Source: Corydoras sp. C115
Lineage: Eukaryota > Chordata > Actinopteri > Siluriformes > Callichthyidae
Assembly: GCA_019802505.1 (NCBI GenBank)
Contig: JAFMOC010000197.1
Span: forward strand, 235,001-299,000
DNA length: 64,000 nucleotides
Direction of reading: 5' to 3'
A program made the translations under genes and the position numbers. The notes below the pieces were generated by a model, which was given only the letters and a program-made list of their open reading frames with translations, had not been told where the DNA came from and searched no databases. Each line of letters begins with the position of its first letter. The first letter of the stretch is position 1. Below are positions 53,885 through 64,000 of the stretch, in pieces.

Positions 53885-56800
53885 TTACATGGTAGTGAAC
53901 TGACCGTGGGCCTGTCGCAGCTTCTCTGCAATCTGTCAACACAAACAATCATCACGTCACGTTAACGTTACCATCATGAGAGAGCGCCACCTTGTGCACA
54001 CGCAGTACGAAGAGTGAACGAATTGCACGGGTTTAAAGATTCAGAATAGAGAACATGCCTCAATACTACAGTCAGCCTGAAGGTGGAGATTTAAGAAGTT
54101 TAACGTTTTAGAAACTAAAACTGGAATTGCAGAAGTTTCATCAAATTTGGGATCCAGTTCAGGTTCACGTTGATGATGTAACTCTTTGATCTTCCTTAAT
54201 GACTTTATGAACTTTACACATTTACCTCTTCAAACTTTATTGTGAAATCTGTTGTTCACGTCGTCTTTCCTCTGTATTAAATGCCATGAACATAATTGAG
54301 TACTTTTATGTTTTGTATGCACTGAGCTCTATTTCTATTACATTTTTTCTTTGTAAAGCACGTCTTGTAATATAAACATCAGATGTTTCTATAACTTTCC
54401 CAGTTACCGTCACTTCTGCTGTTGATTACGTGAATTTTCCACATTGCAGGACCAATAAAGGATTCTCATCTTATATTTATATGCATCTTTGATGGCGACG
54501 CGTTATGGGCTGATGTTTGTAATTGTAATGTAATTGTATGGCATTGGATTTGGTTAGAATATCTTTTCTTTCTTGTTGTGTTATCTTTCATTATGTTGAT
54601 TCTGTTATTTATGGCGTGATTTATTTTCTTTATGTAAACTTTAATAAAGAGTTTACCGTCTCGTAGAATTTGACCTGCTGTTCCAGGTACTGCTGCATCA
54701 CGCGGTTGTAGTCGTAGATACGGTTATTGTGGAAGTGGTTCATCTCAGCTTCACGACACAAACACACAACAAACACAATGATGAGCAACTTACACATGAA
54801 GGATCGAACCCAAGTTCATGATTCAGAAACGTTTCCTAAAGTTGGACTGAAAGCTTCAGGAAATCCTTACAGTAGAACTAGAGAACTGAGCATTTCTGCG
54901 GTTCCTGTACCTTGTAAAGCATAAGACATGGTGCTGGTTCTCTTCAACATGGTGACCTTTTCTGAGGGCGTTATTTTGCTGGTGGCCACCAGTTTGTCCG
55001 CCTCCTTCACTTTTTCAATGGCGGCCTGAGAGAAACAAACCAACACGTGACAATTAAAATAAAGAGCACACTGAACCAGTGCACTAAACTAAACTAAATC
55101 CAACTAAAGCAAATTGTGTGTTTGTAGCTATAAAACTGACACAACTTACGCAATTTTGGAAATAAACTAAGCCAAATTTGAAGAGTGATTACAAGTTAAT
55201 GAAGAGTGTGATCACTCAATGATTTCACAACATTGGTCTGTCTACAGTCGTCTCCAACTCCAGCGAATGTTGTATTTGTACGTCAAATTGACTGAAAATC
55301 AGGGAAAAAAAATAAGCCAACTTTGGCGAATGATTACAAGTTAAAGAAGAGTGCGATCACTCTGCAGTTGCACAAATTTGGTCTGCCTGCAGCCGTCTCC
55401 ATTGAATTGTGTATTTGTAGCTCAAAAAATAACCGAGTTACACAACTTTGAATATCTGATTTTTCCATTAAAAAATAAACTAAGCCAAATTCAAAGAGTG
55501 AACATGAGTGAACAAAAGTGCGATCACACTGCAATTTCACAACATTGGTCCATCTGCAGGCATCTCCAAGTCCAGCGAATTTCGTGTTTGTAGCTTAAAA
55601 ATTTACAAAGTTACACCACTTTGAAAATCTGATTTTTACCATTGGAAAAAAAAATTAAGCCAACTTTGAAGAGTGATTACAAGTTAAAGAAGAGTGCGAT
55701 CACTCTGTGATTTCATAACTTTGGTCAGTCTGCAGTTGTCTCTGATCCCACTGAATTGTGTATTTGTAGCTCAAAAAATTACGGAGTTACGCAACTTTGA
55801 AAATCTGATTTTTCCCCTTTGGAAAAAAACTAAGCTAACTTTGAAGAGTGATTACAAGTTAAAGAAATGTGCGATCACTCTGTGCGATTTCAGAAAATTG
55901 ATCTGTCTGCAGCCGTCTCCGATGCCAGCAAATTTTGTGTTTGTAGCTTAAAAATTGACAAAGTTACGCAACTTTGAAAATCAGATTTTTATTATTGGAA
56001 CAAAAAATAAGCCAAATTTGAAGAGTGTTTATGAGTGAAAGAAAAGTGCAATCACTCTGCAATTTAACAATATTGGTCTGTCTGTAGTCGTCTCTGACTC
56101 CAGCAAATTTCATGTTTGTAGCTTAAAAATTTACAAAGTTACACTACTTTGAAAATTAGATTTTTACTATTTGAAAAAAAAAGCCAACTTTGAAGAGTGA
56201 TTACAAGTTAAAGAAAAGTGTGATCACTCTGTGATTTTAGAATGTTGGTCTGTTCACAGTCATCTCTGACTCCTGCGAATGTTGTATTTGTACGTCAAAA
56301 ATTGACAAAGTTACATCACTTTGAAATCAGATTTTTACCATTGGAAAAAAAAGTCAATTTTGAAAAGTGATTACAAGTTAATGAAGAGTGCGATCACTCT
56401 GCAATTTGACAACTTCGGTCTGTGAATTGTGTGTTTGTAACTCAAAAATTGACAGAGTTACACCACTTTGAAAATCAAAATTTTTCCCCTTTGGAAATAA
56501 AATAAGCCAACTTTAAAGAGTGTTCATGAATGAAAGAAGAGTGCGATTACGCTGCGATTTCAGAATGTTAGTTGGCTTGCAGGTGTCTCTAACTCCAGTG
56601 AATTTTGTGTTTGTAGCTAAAAAATTGACCGAGTTATGCAACTTTGAAAATTAGATTTTTCCTATTGGGAAAAAAATAAGCCAACTTTGAAGAGTGATTA
56701 CAAGTAAAAGAAGAGTGCACTCACTCTGCAATTCAACAACTTTGGTCTGACTGCAGCCGTCTCTAACTCTAATTAATTTCATGATTGTAGCTTAAAAAAT

Positions 56801-58932
56801 GACTGAGTTACGCAACTTTGAAAATCAGATTTTTCCCATTTGGAAAAAAACTAAGCCAATTTTGAAGAGTGATCACGAGTAAAAGAAAAGTGCGATTACT
56901 CTGCGATTTCAGCATGTTGGTCTGTCTGCAGTTGTCTCCAACTCCAGCGAATGTTGTATTTGTACGTCAAAAATTGACTGAGTTATGCAACTTTGAAAAT
57001 CTGATTTTTTTTTACAAGTGAAAGAAAAGTGCAATCACTTTGCGACTTCAGAACGTTGGTCTGCATGCAGGCATCTCCAACTGGACCATTTTTCGAATTT
57101 TGTGTTTGTATCTCAAAAATTGTTACGCCATTGTTACGCCGAGTTACGCCACTTTGAAAATCAGATTTTTCCCATAGGAAATCGTTACCTTGTGAACTCC
57201 GATAGTGTCAGGAAAGCAACCCAGCAGGCCTTTGTACTCATTGTTGGTCTCCATGAGGAAGTGAAGGTCCTTTTTGGGCTAAAAAAAAAAAAAAAAAAAA
57301 AAAAACCCTATTCAAATTAAAATGATGTGACGAACAGTGTTTACGTACTGAGTCAGCGTTTAATTTAATTTAATTTAATTCTACAGTGTGGACTGAACTG
57401 ATGACACGCCGCTGTATAAACCGTACGGACCTCATCATCATCATCATCACTCCAGGTTCTTTCCTCTGACCTTAACGGTGCTGGTAAACGTTCTGCGTTC
57501 GTCTATTTCAGTCGCCAAATCCAAAAACAGGAACACCATCAGCAAACTGAGAGCCGCTGATAAAGATGCCGCTGACGGGAAGAGCCCCCCCCCCACCGCC
57601 GTTTATAGAACCATCAAATCAATGAGGCGGAGAACATCTGAGTGCTGACTAATACCCAACCCCCGGTCGGTCATGTGGAACCCGTTTCGAGGAAAAAAGA
57701 TAAATAAATAAAAAGACACGCAATAATTAATTAACCCGGAACGGTGCCGTGGTTCTGGGGGTCAAGGTCAGACACTGATTTACATATTTAATCATTTGTT
57801 CTTTATTTAGATTAAATGTCTCAAGCAGCCAGAACCTTTTAGATCCGCCGATGGAACCCGAACCGCAGGAATCATTCAGGTCATCAGACTGACGCTCCTC
57901 TATTTTAAACTGACCGTCAGACCACTGAAGTCGTGATGTCATTTTTTGGGGCGGGGCCTTGTTTAGGCAGGCCATAGTCCTGACTCCTCCCCCTGCGTCC
58001 CATTTCACCATGATTGTGGTTTAAAGATTCCACAAGCTGTCAGAGTTGATGGGAATCTGTGGGGTCGGGCACCGATACTACATGAGACGAGGTTATAGAG
58101 GTCACGCACTGTGTGGACAGACCTACAGAAGTGATGTCATCGCCAGGAAACAAACAGGACGCGTCCGTCCGATTCCACGTCACATCCCCCAACCTTCACA
58201 ACGTTCCGTTTCAAAACCCCTACAGAGGCAGAACCTCGACCCCCTGCCCGCCCTCCCGACACTCGTCTAATTACTTACATCTGCTGGCGAGTTGTGATGT
58301 CACCGTACCTGCTCGGCCACCATCTGCGCGATCTCCTCGTACGTCTTCCCCGCCGCGGTCATGGCGTCCGTCAGCGTGGCCTCTCCTGCGGGAAGCAGCA
58401 CAACCACACGCTCACCACGCGAACCGCCGTCCCTTTAATCAGGCTCAACCCGAAACCAGACCCCGGCTCGGACGGGAGCGGCACTGACCTTCGTACCCGC
58501 TGCTGGTGAAGACCGACGACAGGTTCTGGAAGGCCTTGCCGATGCGCTGGTACTCCTTCGGCAGAGCTGGGGGGGGAAGGCGGGGACGTTTGAGTTATTT
58601 CATTTCATTTCGAGGTCACGACTCTGACGCAGCGGTACAGATGGACTCACGGCCGGTGCAGCGCTTCCAGTGCTCGTTGCCGACCGTCAGCAGGTCCTTC
58701 ACCCCGTCGTCCATGGATTTGGTGAAACGGCTGAACTGCTCGCACTTCTGCTCCCTGTGCACCAAACACACGAAGGAGAAACATCATAAATCAGACTGAT
58801 TCAGAGTAAACGTGTGACCGTAAGGCGGGATCCAAACATATGAGACAACACACAACAGGAGACGAAATAAAAAATATACACTTTAATAATAAATAATAAT
58901 GATAAGTAATTAATAATAACAACAACAACAAC

Positions 58933-58976
<44 letters not shown>

Positions 58977-59247
58977 GGCAATACAGAAATATCTCAGGAC
59001 ATGAGCTGCTTTGAAAACAATTTATGAAAACCTTAACCAGACCTCAGGATGCCAGCCTCACACATCTAAGATATATATATATATATGTGTGTGTGTGTCT
59101 TCAGGACTCACACTTCCAGCAGGTCCAGGTCTGGCATTCCCTCTGGTTCTATTGTGGAGAAGATCATCACCCCGACGGTCTCATCCTTCTCTGCTTTTCT
59201 CTTTCCCGTCTTCCAGTCCTGATGAGACACACAACACATACACATAA

Positions 59248-59328
<81 letters not shown>

Positions 59329-59341
59329 TTATAAACTGCGT

Positions 59342-59375
<34 letters not shown>

Positions 59376-59526
59376 ACACGGGGTGTGGCGAACCTTCTCG
59401 TCCTTGTACGTCAGGAAGAGCTGGAAGACCTCGCTGGTGGAGACGACGGGATGCCGACACATTCTGCTCATCCAGGCCTGAAGTCTCTCCATCCGCATCT
59501 TGATGAACTCCTCTTCAAAGCGTCCT

Positions 59527-59567
<41 letters not shown>

Positions 59568-59695
59568 TGAATCTGAGAAGGAACAGAAATGGGCCTTCCC
59601 CAAACTGTTTAAAATACTGGAAAGCATTAAGATGGATAGATGCACTGTTGTACACACGTGACAATAGCTTCATTTAAATAGTGTATATAAATAGA

Positions 59696-59747
<52 letters not shown>

Positions 59748-60079
59748 CGTACCTGTAACCTGTTTGTCAGGCAGACAGGGGATTGGAATGGCCGACCCGA
59801 ACTTCTCCAAGAGTCTCTCGTACAGCCAATCGAAGTGCTTGTATCTGTGATTGACAGGTTTGTTGGTGGTCTAGGTGAAGACAACAACGAGGGTCATTAA
59901 GGCGTTCGGGGGTTTGGCATGTTCTCCACTGTCTCGGGACTCACGTTGGGGGACACTTGGTACTCGATGTAGCTCTTCAGGCCGTACATTTTGGAACCTT
60001 TCTTGGGATCCGCGACCACGCAGTCCAGTTGGGTCTCGGAATACTCCCACACCGGCCCCACCTCACCGTTCTGAAACGC

Positions 60080-60143
<64 letters not shown>

Positions 60144-62032
60144 TTACACAACACAGCAGCACGGCGCTCAGACAGTAGGCTGAGGGTGGGCGCTCTCCTT
60201 ACGTAGATGGACAGCTTGGGTCCTTTGGGGCCCTGTTTGGACAGGAGGTACAGCTCGGGGCCCGATTTGGAGAAGCCTGGAAACCTGGGTACGAAAGCAG
60301 GGGAGGGGGAGGGGAGTTTGATCATGTGACCATCAGCCCCACGACTCGAACCGCAGCGTGGCGAGTCTTACTTGTTGAGGGTGATTTTCATGGTGGATCC
60401 GTGAGCTCCTCCTCGGTTGATGGCTCCCGCCTCCCCCCCCTCGCCCTCTCCGAAGCCGCCCGAGGACTTCCTGTCGTCCCACTCGTCGTCCCACTCGTCA
60501 TCATCAGCGCCTGGGGATCCATTACCACATACGTCACCGAGGTTTACTAACATCAAACATCACGTACATGCACCCAAAGGAGCACATACTAAATCTCAAG
60601 GGTGGTCCTCGTCACCCAAATTCATTTGATGGTTATTAAAGCAGGGGGTCGTTATTTTATGACATCACTCAACTCAACACTCAACTGCACAAACCAAAAC
60701 GAATGACGTCATAAAGAGCGGCATCGCTCGACCCCACACTGTTAGTGTTCTTTACACCACCCGTCATCATGACTCATCATGGGATCTGTTAAAACGGACC
60801 TTAGAAAGACAACGTCTCCGTTTGATTGGGTCAAAAGCAGCATGCGGGTGAGTGTGAGGGGCGGGTCACACACGACGTGCGGTGTGCAGCAGGTGTACCT
60901 GTGTAATCGATCAAGTACGGATACGGATAAATGTCTTCGAAAACACAGAGGACGCAACATTAGACTCAAAAAACGCAACACTTCATTAAAGTCGATGGCA
61001 GAGAGATTTGGTGGTTAACCACCTTAAAGTTAAAAAGCTTTTAAAATCATCCACCACCTGAATATAACCACCATGAACCCGTTCCCCGGTTACCTGGACC
61101 GGCGTAAGCCTGAGGGTGTCCGTGTCCGGCCGTCCCCCACGCGCTGCCGCTCTGACCCGTCTCCGTCCCTTCGGGCTGCGCCGCCCAGTTGTTGGAGAAC
61201 CCTCCGGCGGCGTTGCTGTCGAACACGGCCCACGGGTCGTTCCCGTTACTCGTCTGTCGGTCGAGAGTGGAGAAGCAGGCCGTGAGATCAGGAGTGAGAG
61301 CTGACCCTCTCGACCAATCAGAAGGTCATATGTGACTCATTATGCGTAATTTACATTCAACTAACCCGCCGGCGTCGTTTGAGCTTTTATTCGAAGCAAC
61401 TTACAAATATCAGAACGTGATGGTTTAGGGCCAGAGGTCACGGCCCCCGGGAGCAATGAGGGTTAAGGGCCTTGCTGAGGGGCCCACATTGACAACCCCC
61501 CCCCCACGACTTTAGATCCACAGAGTGTGTGTTTTTGTATTGAGTGTCTAATTCTGGAGTATAAATAAAAAGCGCTTTACGCAAGCAATAGAAAGTGAAG
61601 AGCTTCCCCTTCTTCTGCAGCAGGATGTAGTTTGTGAATGATGCTCTCTTCCTCCGTTCAGTCAGGACACGTGGTGACGACATGCGCTCGCTCTTACACA
61701 CTTACACAAACACACACTCTCACACACTCTCACACACACACACACGCGCATCAATAAAGCTCTGACCTCGACGCAACAAAAGACAACTTCTGGCCGCTGA
61801 AAGCAGGTTAAGAGAGCCGAACAAACTCGACGGTTCGCTTCAGAGCGTATTAATGAACCGAGAGATCGGGCCATGCCATGCTCCGAGGACGGGAGCGCGG
61901 CCGAACCCTGAGGAGAACGTGCCGAGGGACCCGAGGTCACGCCGAGTCCCCAAACTGAAGACGAGGCCTTCACATGAATTCACTGAGGAACGTCGGCAAG
62001 ATATAAACGAGAGCGCCGCAGTGTGAGGCTCC

Positions 62033-62080
<48 letters not shown>

Positions 62081-62241
62081 TGGTGTGAAGTGTGTGGTGT
62101 GAATTTGTGAGAGTGTGTGTTTTAGTAGTTGCATGATTCAGGGAGTGTGAGTGAGATCCATTCAGTGCATAAAAGATTCTGTGTGTGTGTGTGTGTATCT
62201 GTAATTCTGTGTTTGTTTGTATGTGGTTTATACATACACAG

Positions 62242-62274
<33 letters not shown>

Positions 62275-62632
62275 TTTTTTTTTTTTTTTTTCATTCATTA
62301 TCTTCCGCTTTATCCTCTATTAGGGTCGTGGGGGGGGGGTTCCCATGCCCATCCAGGGGAGAACGTTTCGGGCGCTGGGCAGATACACCCAGGACAGGGG
62401 GCAATCTATCACTGGGCACACACTCACTCACACACACACTCTATATGGGGCAATTTGGAGAATTCAATTGACTTGATCCATGTTTTTGGACTGTGAGAGG
62501 AAACTGGAGATCCCGGAGGAAACTCACACGGACACGGGGAGAACATGCAAACTCCACCCAGATTGGGATGCGAACCGGGAATCCCTAGTGCTGAGAGGAG
62601 AACATGCCAACCACTAAGCCACCGTGCCACCC

Positions 62633-62669
<37 letters not shown>

Positions 62670-62727
62670 CCATAGGTGTGTATTTGTAATTCTGTGTTTG
62701 TATGTGGTTTGTATGTGGTTTTGTGAG

Positions 62728-62773
<46 letters not shown>

Positions 62774-62812
62774 AGTGTATGTGTGCACGTTACAGTAAGT
62801 GTGTAGGTGACG

Positions 62813-62850
<38 letters not shown>

Positions 62851-63048
62851 ATCATCATGCGTGACTCAGTGGGTCAGTAGATTCAGAAGTTAAAGGGAAG
62901 CGAGATTTGGTGCAATGGCAGAACGACGCGCCTCCATGCACAACACCATGCTGCCTGGAACACCGGTGGTTACCTCGTCAGGGGAGGACAGAGCCGGGGA
63001 CGTGGGGGTGATGGGGGTGAGGGGGGTATCCTTCTGAACTACGTCCAC
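53885..63048 (-). CDS. snx9: sorting nexin 9, lacking only the SH3-coding start (partial)
   Basis: Fifteen minus-strand exons: 62974-63048, 61094-61253, 60372-60510, 60203-60284, 59945-60070, 59753-59870, 59394-59524, 59112-59218, 58651-58754, 58489-58566, 58309-58385, 57189-57278, 54911-55025, 54657-54748, 53885-53932 (1542 nt, 513 residues plus stop, all in phase). In order: a linker with DPWAVF (AP-2-type motif) and the acidic DDDEWDDEWDD, then MKITLNKFPGFSKSG, a PX domain with NHRYKHFDWLYERL for phosphoinositides, and a BAR domain from DWKTGKRKAEKDE to EKLRQAHGQFTTM. SNX9 couples membrane curvature, dynamin and actin during clathrin-mediated endocytosis. The first exon given (VDVVQKDTPLTP...) has an uncertain 5' boundary. 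SNX18/33 are excluded by linker and tail. Confidence 0.96.
55150..57188. repeat. satellite-like array of about 174-bp units in an snx9 intron
   Basis: Eleven or more diverged units are marked by AAGCCAACTTTGAAGAGTGA-type starts at 55169, 55314, 55482, 55657, 55833, 56009, 56181, 56351, 56504, 56678 and 56853. Spacing is mostly 170-177 bp with two shorter steps (145, 153). Each unit carries AGAGTGCGATCACTCTGNNATTT, TTGGTCTGTCTGCAG, CTCCAGCGAAT, TTTGTGTTTGTAGCT and a GAAAATCNGATTTTT palindrome-like end. The array runs directly into the exon at 57189-57278, on its donor side. Confidence 0.93.
58919..58976. repeat. (AAC)n(AAT)n microsatellite
   Basis: Triplet run in an snx9 intron. Confidence 0.9.
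59250..59373. repeat. (AT)n followed by a G32 homopolymer
   Basis: An (AT)n run to about 59324, then 32 uninterrupted G at 59342-59373, 20 bp outside the donor of exon 59394-59524. On the snx9 strand it is a C32 tract. Confidence 0.92.
59525..59752 (-). other. snx9 intron with (AC)n at 5' end and (GU)n at 3' end
   Basis: On the snx9 strand the intron opens GTACGA then (AC)n (59747-59696, with one ATAT break) and closes with (GT)19 (59565-59528) directly before TCAG. The two tracts are complementary and would form a long stem across a loop of about 130 nt. No polypyrimidine tract is left. The loop contains a Tc1-like core (59582-59610). Confidence 0.9.
60079..60140. repeat. (AC)31 microsatellite
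   Basis: On the snx9 strand a (GT)n run ending 9 bp before the acceptor of exon 59945-60070, separated only by CGCGTTTCAG. Confidence 0.92.
61378..61500 (+). repeat. fragment of a common fish interspersed repeat
   Basis: AAGCAACTTACAA, then GAGCAATGAGGGTTAAGGGC and CTTGCTGAGGGGCCCA match a widespread tRNA-like fish repeat known to me from other genomes. A matching start (ATTTACATTTAGTCATTTAG) lies at 44689-44708. Confidence 0.55.
62031..62280. repeat. (GT)n, (GA)n and (AT)n microsatellites
   Basis: Separate GT (62031-62069), GT (62181-62195) and AT (62239-62270) runs plus a T tract, ending at the next SINE tail. Confidence 0.85.
62290..62633 (-). mobile_element. V-SINE, full copy in an snx9 intron
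   Basis: Same transcriptional orientation as snx9. Flanked by T and AT tracts. Confidence 0.88.
62635..62846. repeat. alternating (AT)n and (GT)n microsatellites
   Basis: AT/GT at 62635-62670, AT at about 62737-62766 and GT at about 62814-62842, ending about 130 bp from the exon at 62974. Confidence 0.88.
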
Positions 63049-64000
63049 CTTGAGGAAGAAAGTGGACATTACAGCATTACAGTAAATCACCTGCGAGGAC
63101 AGAGGTGCGGGCGGTGCAGAGGTGCGGGAGTCTCCATCCATCAAACCAGCAGAAGTTAGAACGCGAGGTGATAAACTACAACCACACACTGATTAAGTCG
63201 TGCACACACTCCGTACTCTGTCGTACAGCCCGCGTGCGCTCTGTACGGTTCTATAAACCGAGCGCTTGGCACGTCACGAACCTACGACATTTTAATAATC
63301 AGTCAAATAAAGCGTGACGTTCAGGACGTATGAACCCCACCGTGCGGCAGAGACGGGGACCGATGCAAATCTCAGGGTTCTATTCAAAGCTGGAGCTGCA
63401 GCATTTTGCATTTCGACATAAAACGAGTAAAAAAAAAAAAAAAAAGTAAAAAATTATTTACAAAAAAATTTATAAAAAAAACACGTGCCTGTAATTATTC
63501 TAATGTTTATGAGATCCGAGTCGAATAGAACATGTGACTGAGTTAAAAAAATAATACAACATTAAAAAAAAAATCTAATTCAGTTTCTGTGGGTTCTGTT
63601 TGGGTCTGACTTAAAATAAAATCCTCATTAAATTGAAGCAGAAGTTCTAAGCGCAACTCGGCATGAAGAACGCTTCAGCTGTTCTCACTTCTGCATGAAA
63701 AATGTAAAAAAAAGAGGTGACGGACTTCTGCTTACGGAACCACGCTGTACCATCACCTGATTAAAACACACCGCGGGGCCACCGCGGGGGGGGGGCTTTA
63801 ATGGTAGAACAATGTTCAGCTGCTTTCAGGAAATTAAATACACGATTATAAAAATCTTTATAAATAAATCAGTTTGTTTCAAGCGTTCAGGTCTTAAAGA
63901 TGCTGCAAACTCACAAGTGAAACTGCAACAAAAAGTTAAACTGAGCTTAAAATTCGAGTAAATTAAATAATAACTCTGTTTTCAGTCTGTGGAGCGTTTC
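63049..64000 (-). other. snx9 upstream intron, no exon recognised
   Basis: A-rich sequence with A runs near 63430-63480 and 63550-63575. No SH3-domain exon is visible, so the snx9 start lies beyond the window. Confidence 0.55.

Noticed and set aside
4537..57188. Tandem arrays as possible CRISPR
   Set aside because: There are no unique spacers between constant repeats, and the window is vertebrate nuclear DNA.
132..62633. Many tRNA-gene-like sequences (A and B boxes)
   Set aside because: All belong to SINE heads followed by the V core and GAAT tail; none shows an independent tRNA cloverleaf gene.

Overview
The window is vertebrate nuclear DNA, almost certainly from a teleost fish. Its genes are split into many small exons with GT-AG junctions and keep vertebrate protein sequences. 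Introns and spacers are full of a tRNA-derived SINE of the V-SINE (DANA/HE1) type, Tc1-like transposon scraps, and GT/CT/AT microsatellites and homopolymers. I cannot name the species. By joining exons on reading phase I could build complete or near-complete models for seven protein genes.

Layout. 642-1717 (+): last four exons of parp1. 3765-11082 (+): complete 15-exon lin9 (544 aa), whose first intron holds a 1.9-kb minisatellite. 11768-13538 (-): complete mixl1, three exons, convergent with lin9. 17926-36457 (+): complete 23-exon efr3b (817 aa). 39390-40308 (-): two coding exons of a diverged pomc paralog (pomcb-like, 166 aa). 44023-50901 (+): a secreted angiopoietin-like/fibrinogen-like gene with an apparent one-base frame break at its last exon. 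53885-63048 (-): the last 15 exons of snx9; its SH3-coding start lies beyond 64000.

Functional picture. The genes form no operon-like unit. They act in DNA-damage signalling (parp1), cell-cycle transcription (lin9, MuvB core), mesendoderm specification (mixl1), plasma-membrane PI4-kinase anchoring (efr3b), melanocortin peptides (pomc), extracellular signalling (angptl-like) and endocytosis (snx9). From memory, parp1-lin9-mixl1 and efr3b-pomc are each conserved neighbour groups in human, but on different chromosomes.

Most notable signals: an snx9 intron with (AC)n beside its 5' splice site and (GU)n against its 3' splice site; at least eight 3' splice sites with sense-strand (UG)n at or close to them; a lin9 intron-1 minisatellite made of splice-donor-like repeats; an approximately 174-bp satellite-like array inside snx9; loss of the opioid core in pomcb; a FoxH1-like and a T-box-like site upstream of mixl1; and SINE copies with perfect 12-14-bp target-site duplications, some in inverted pairs. 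I found no clearly undescribed system.
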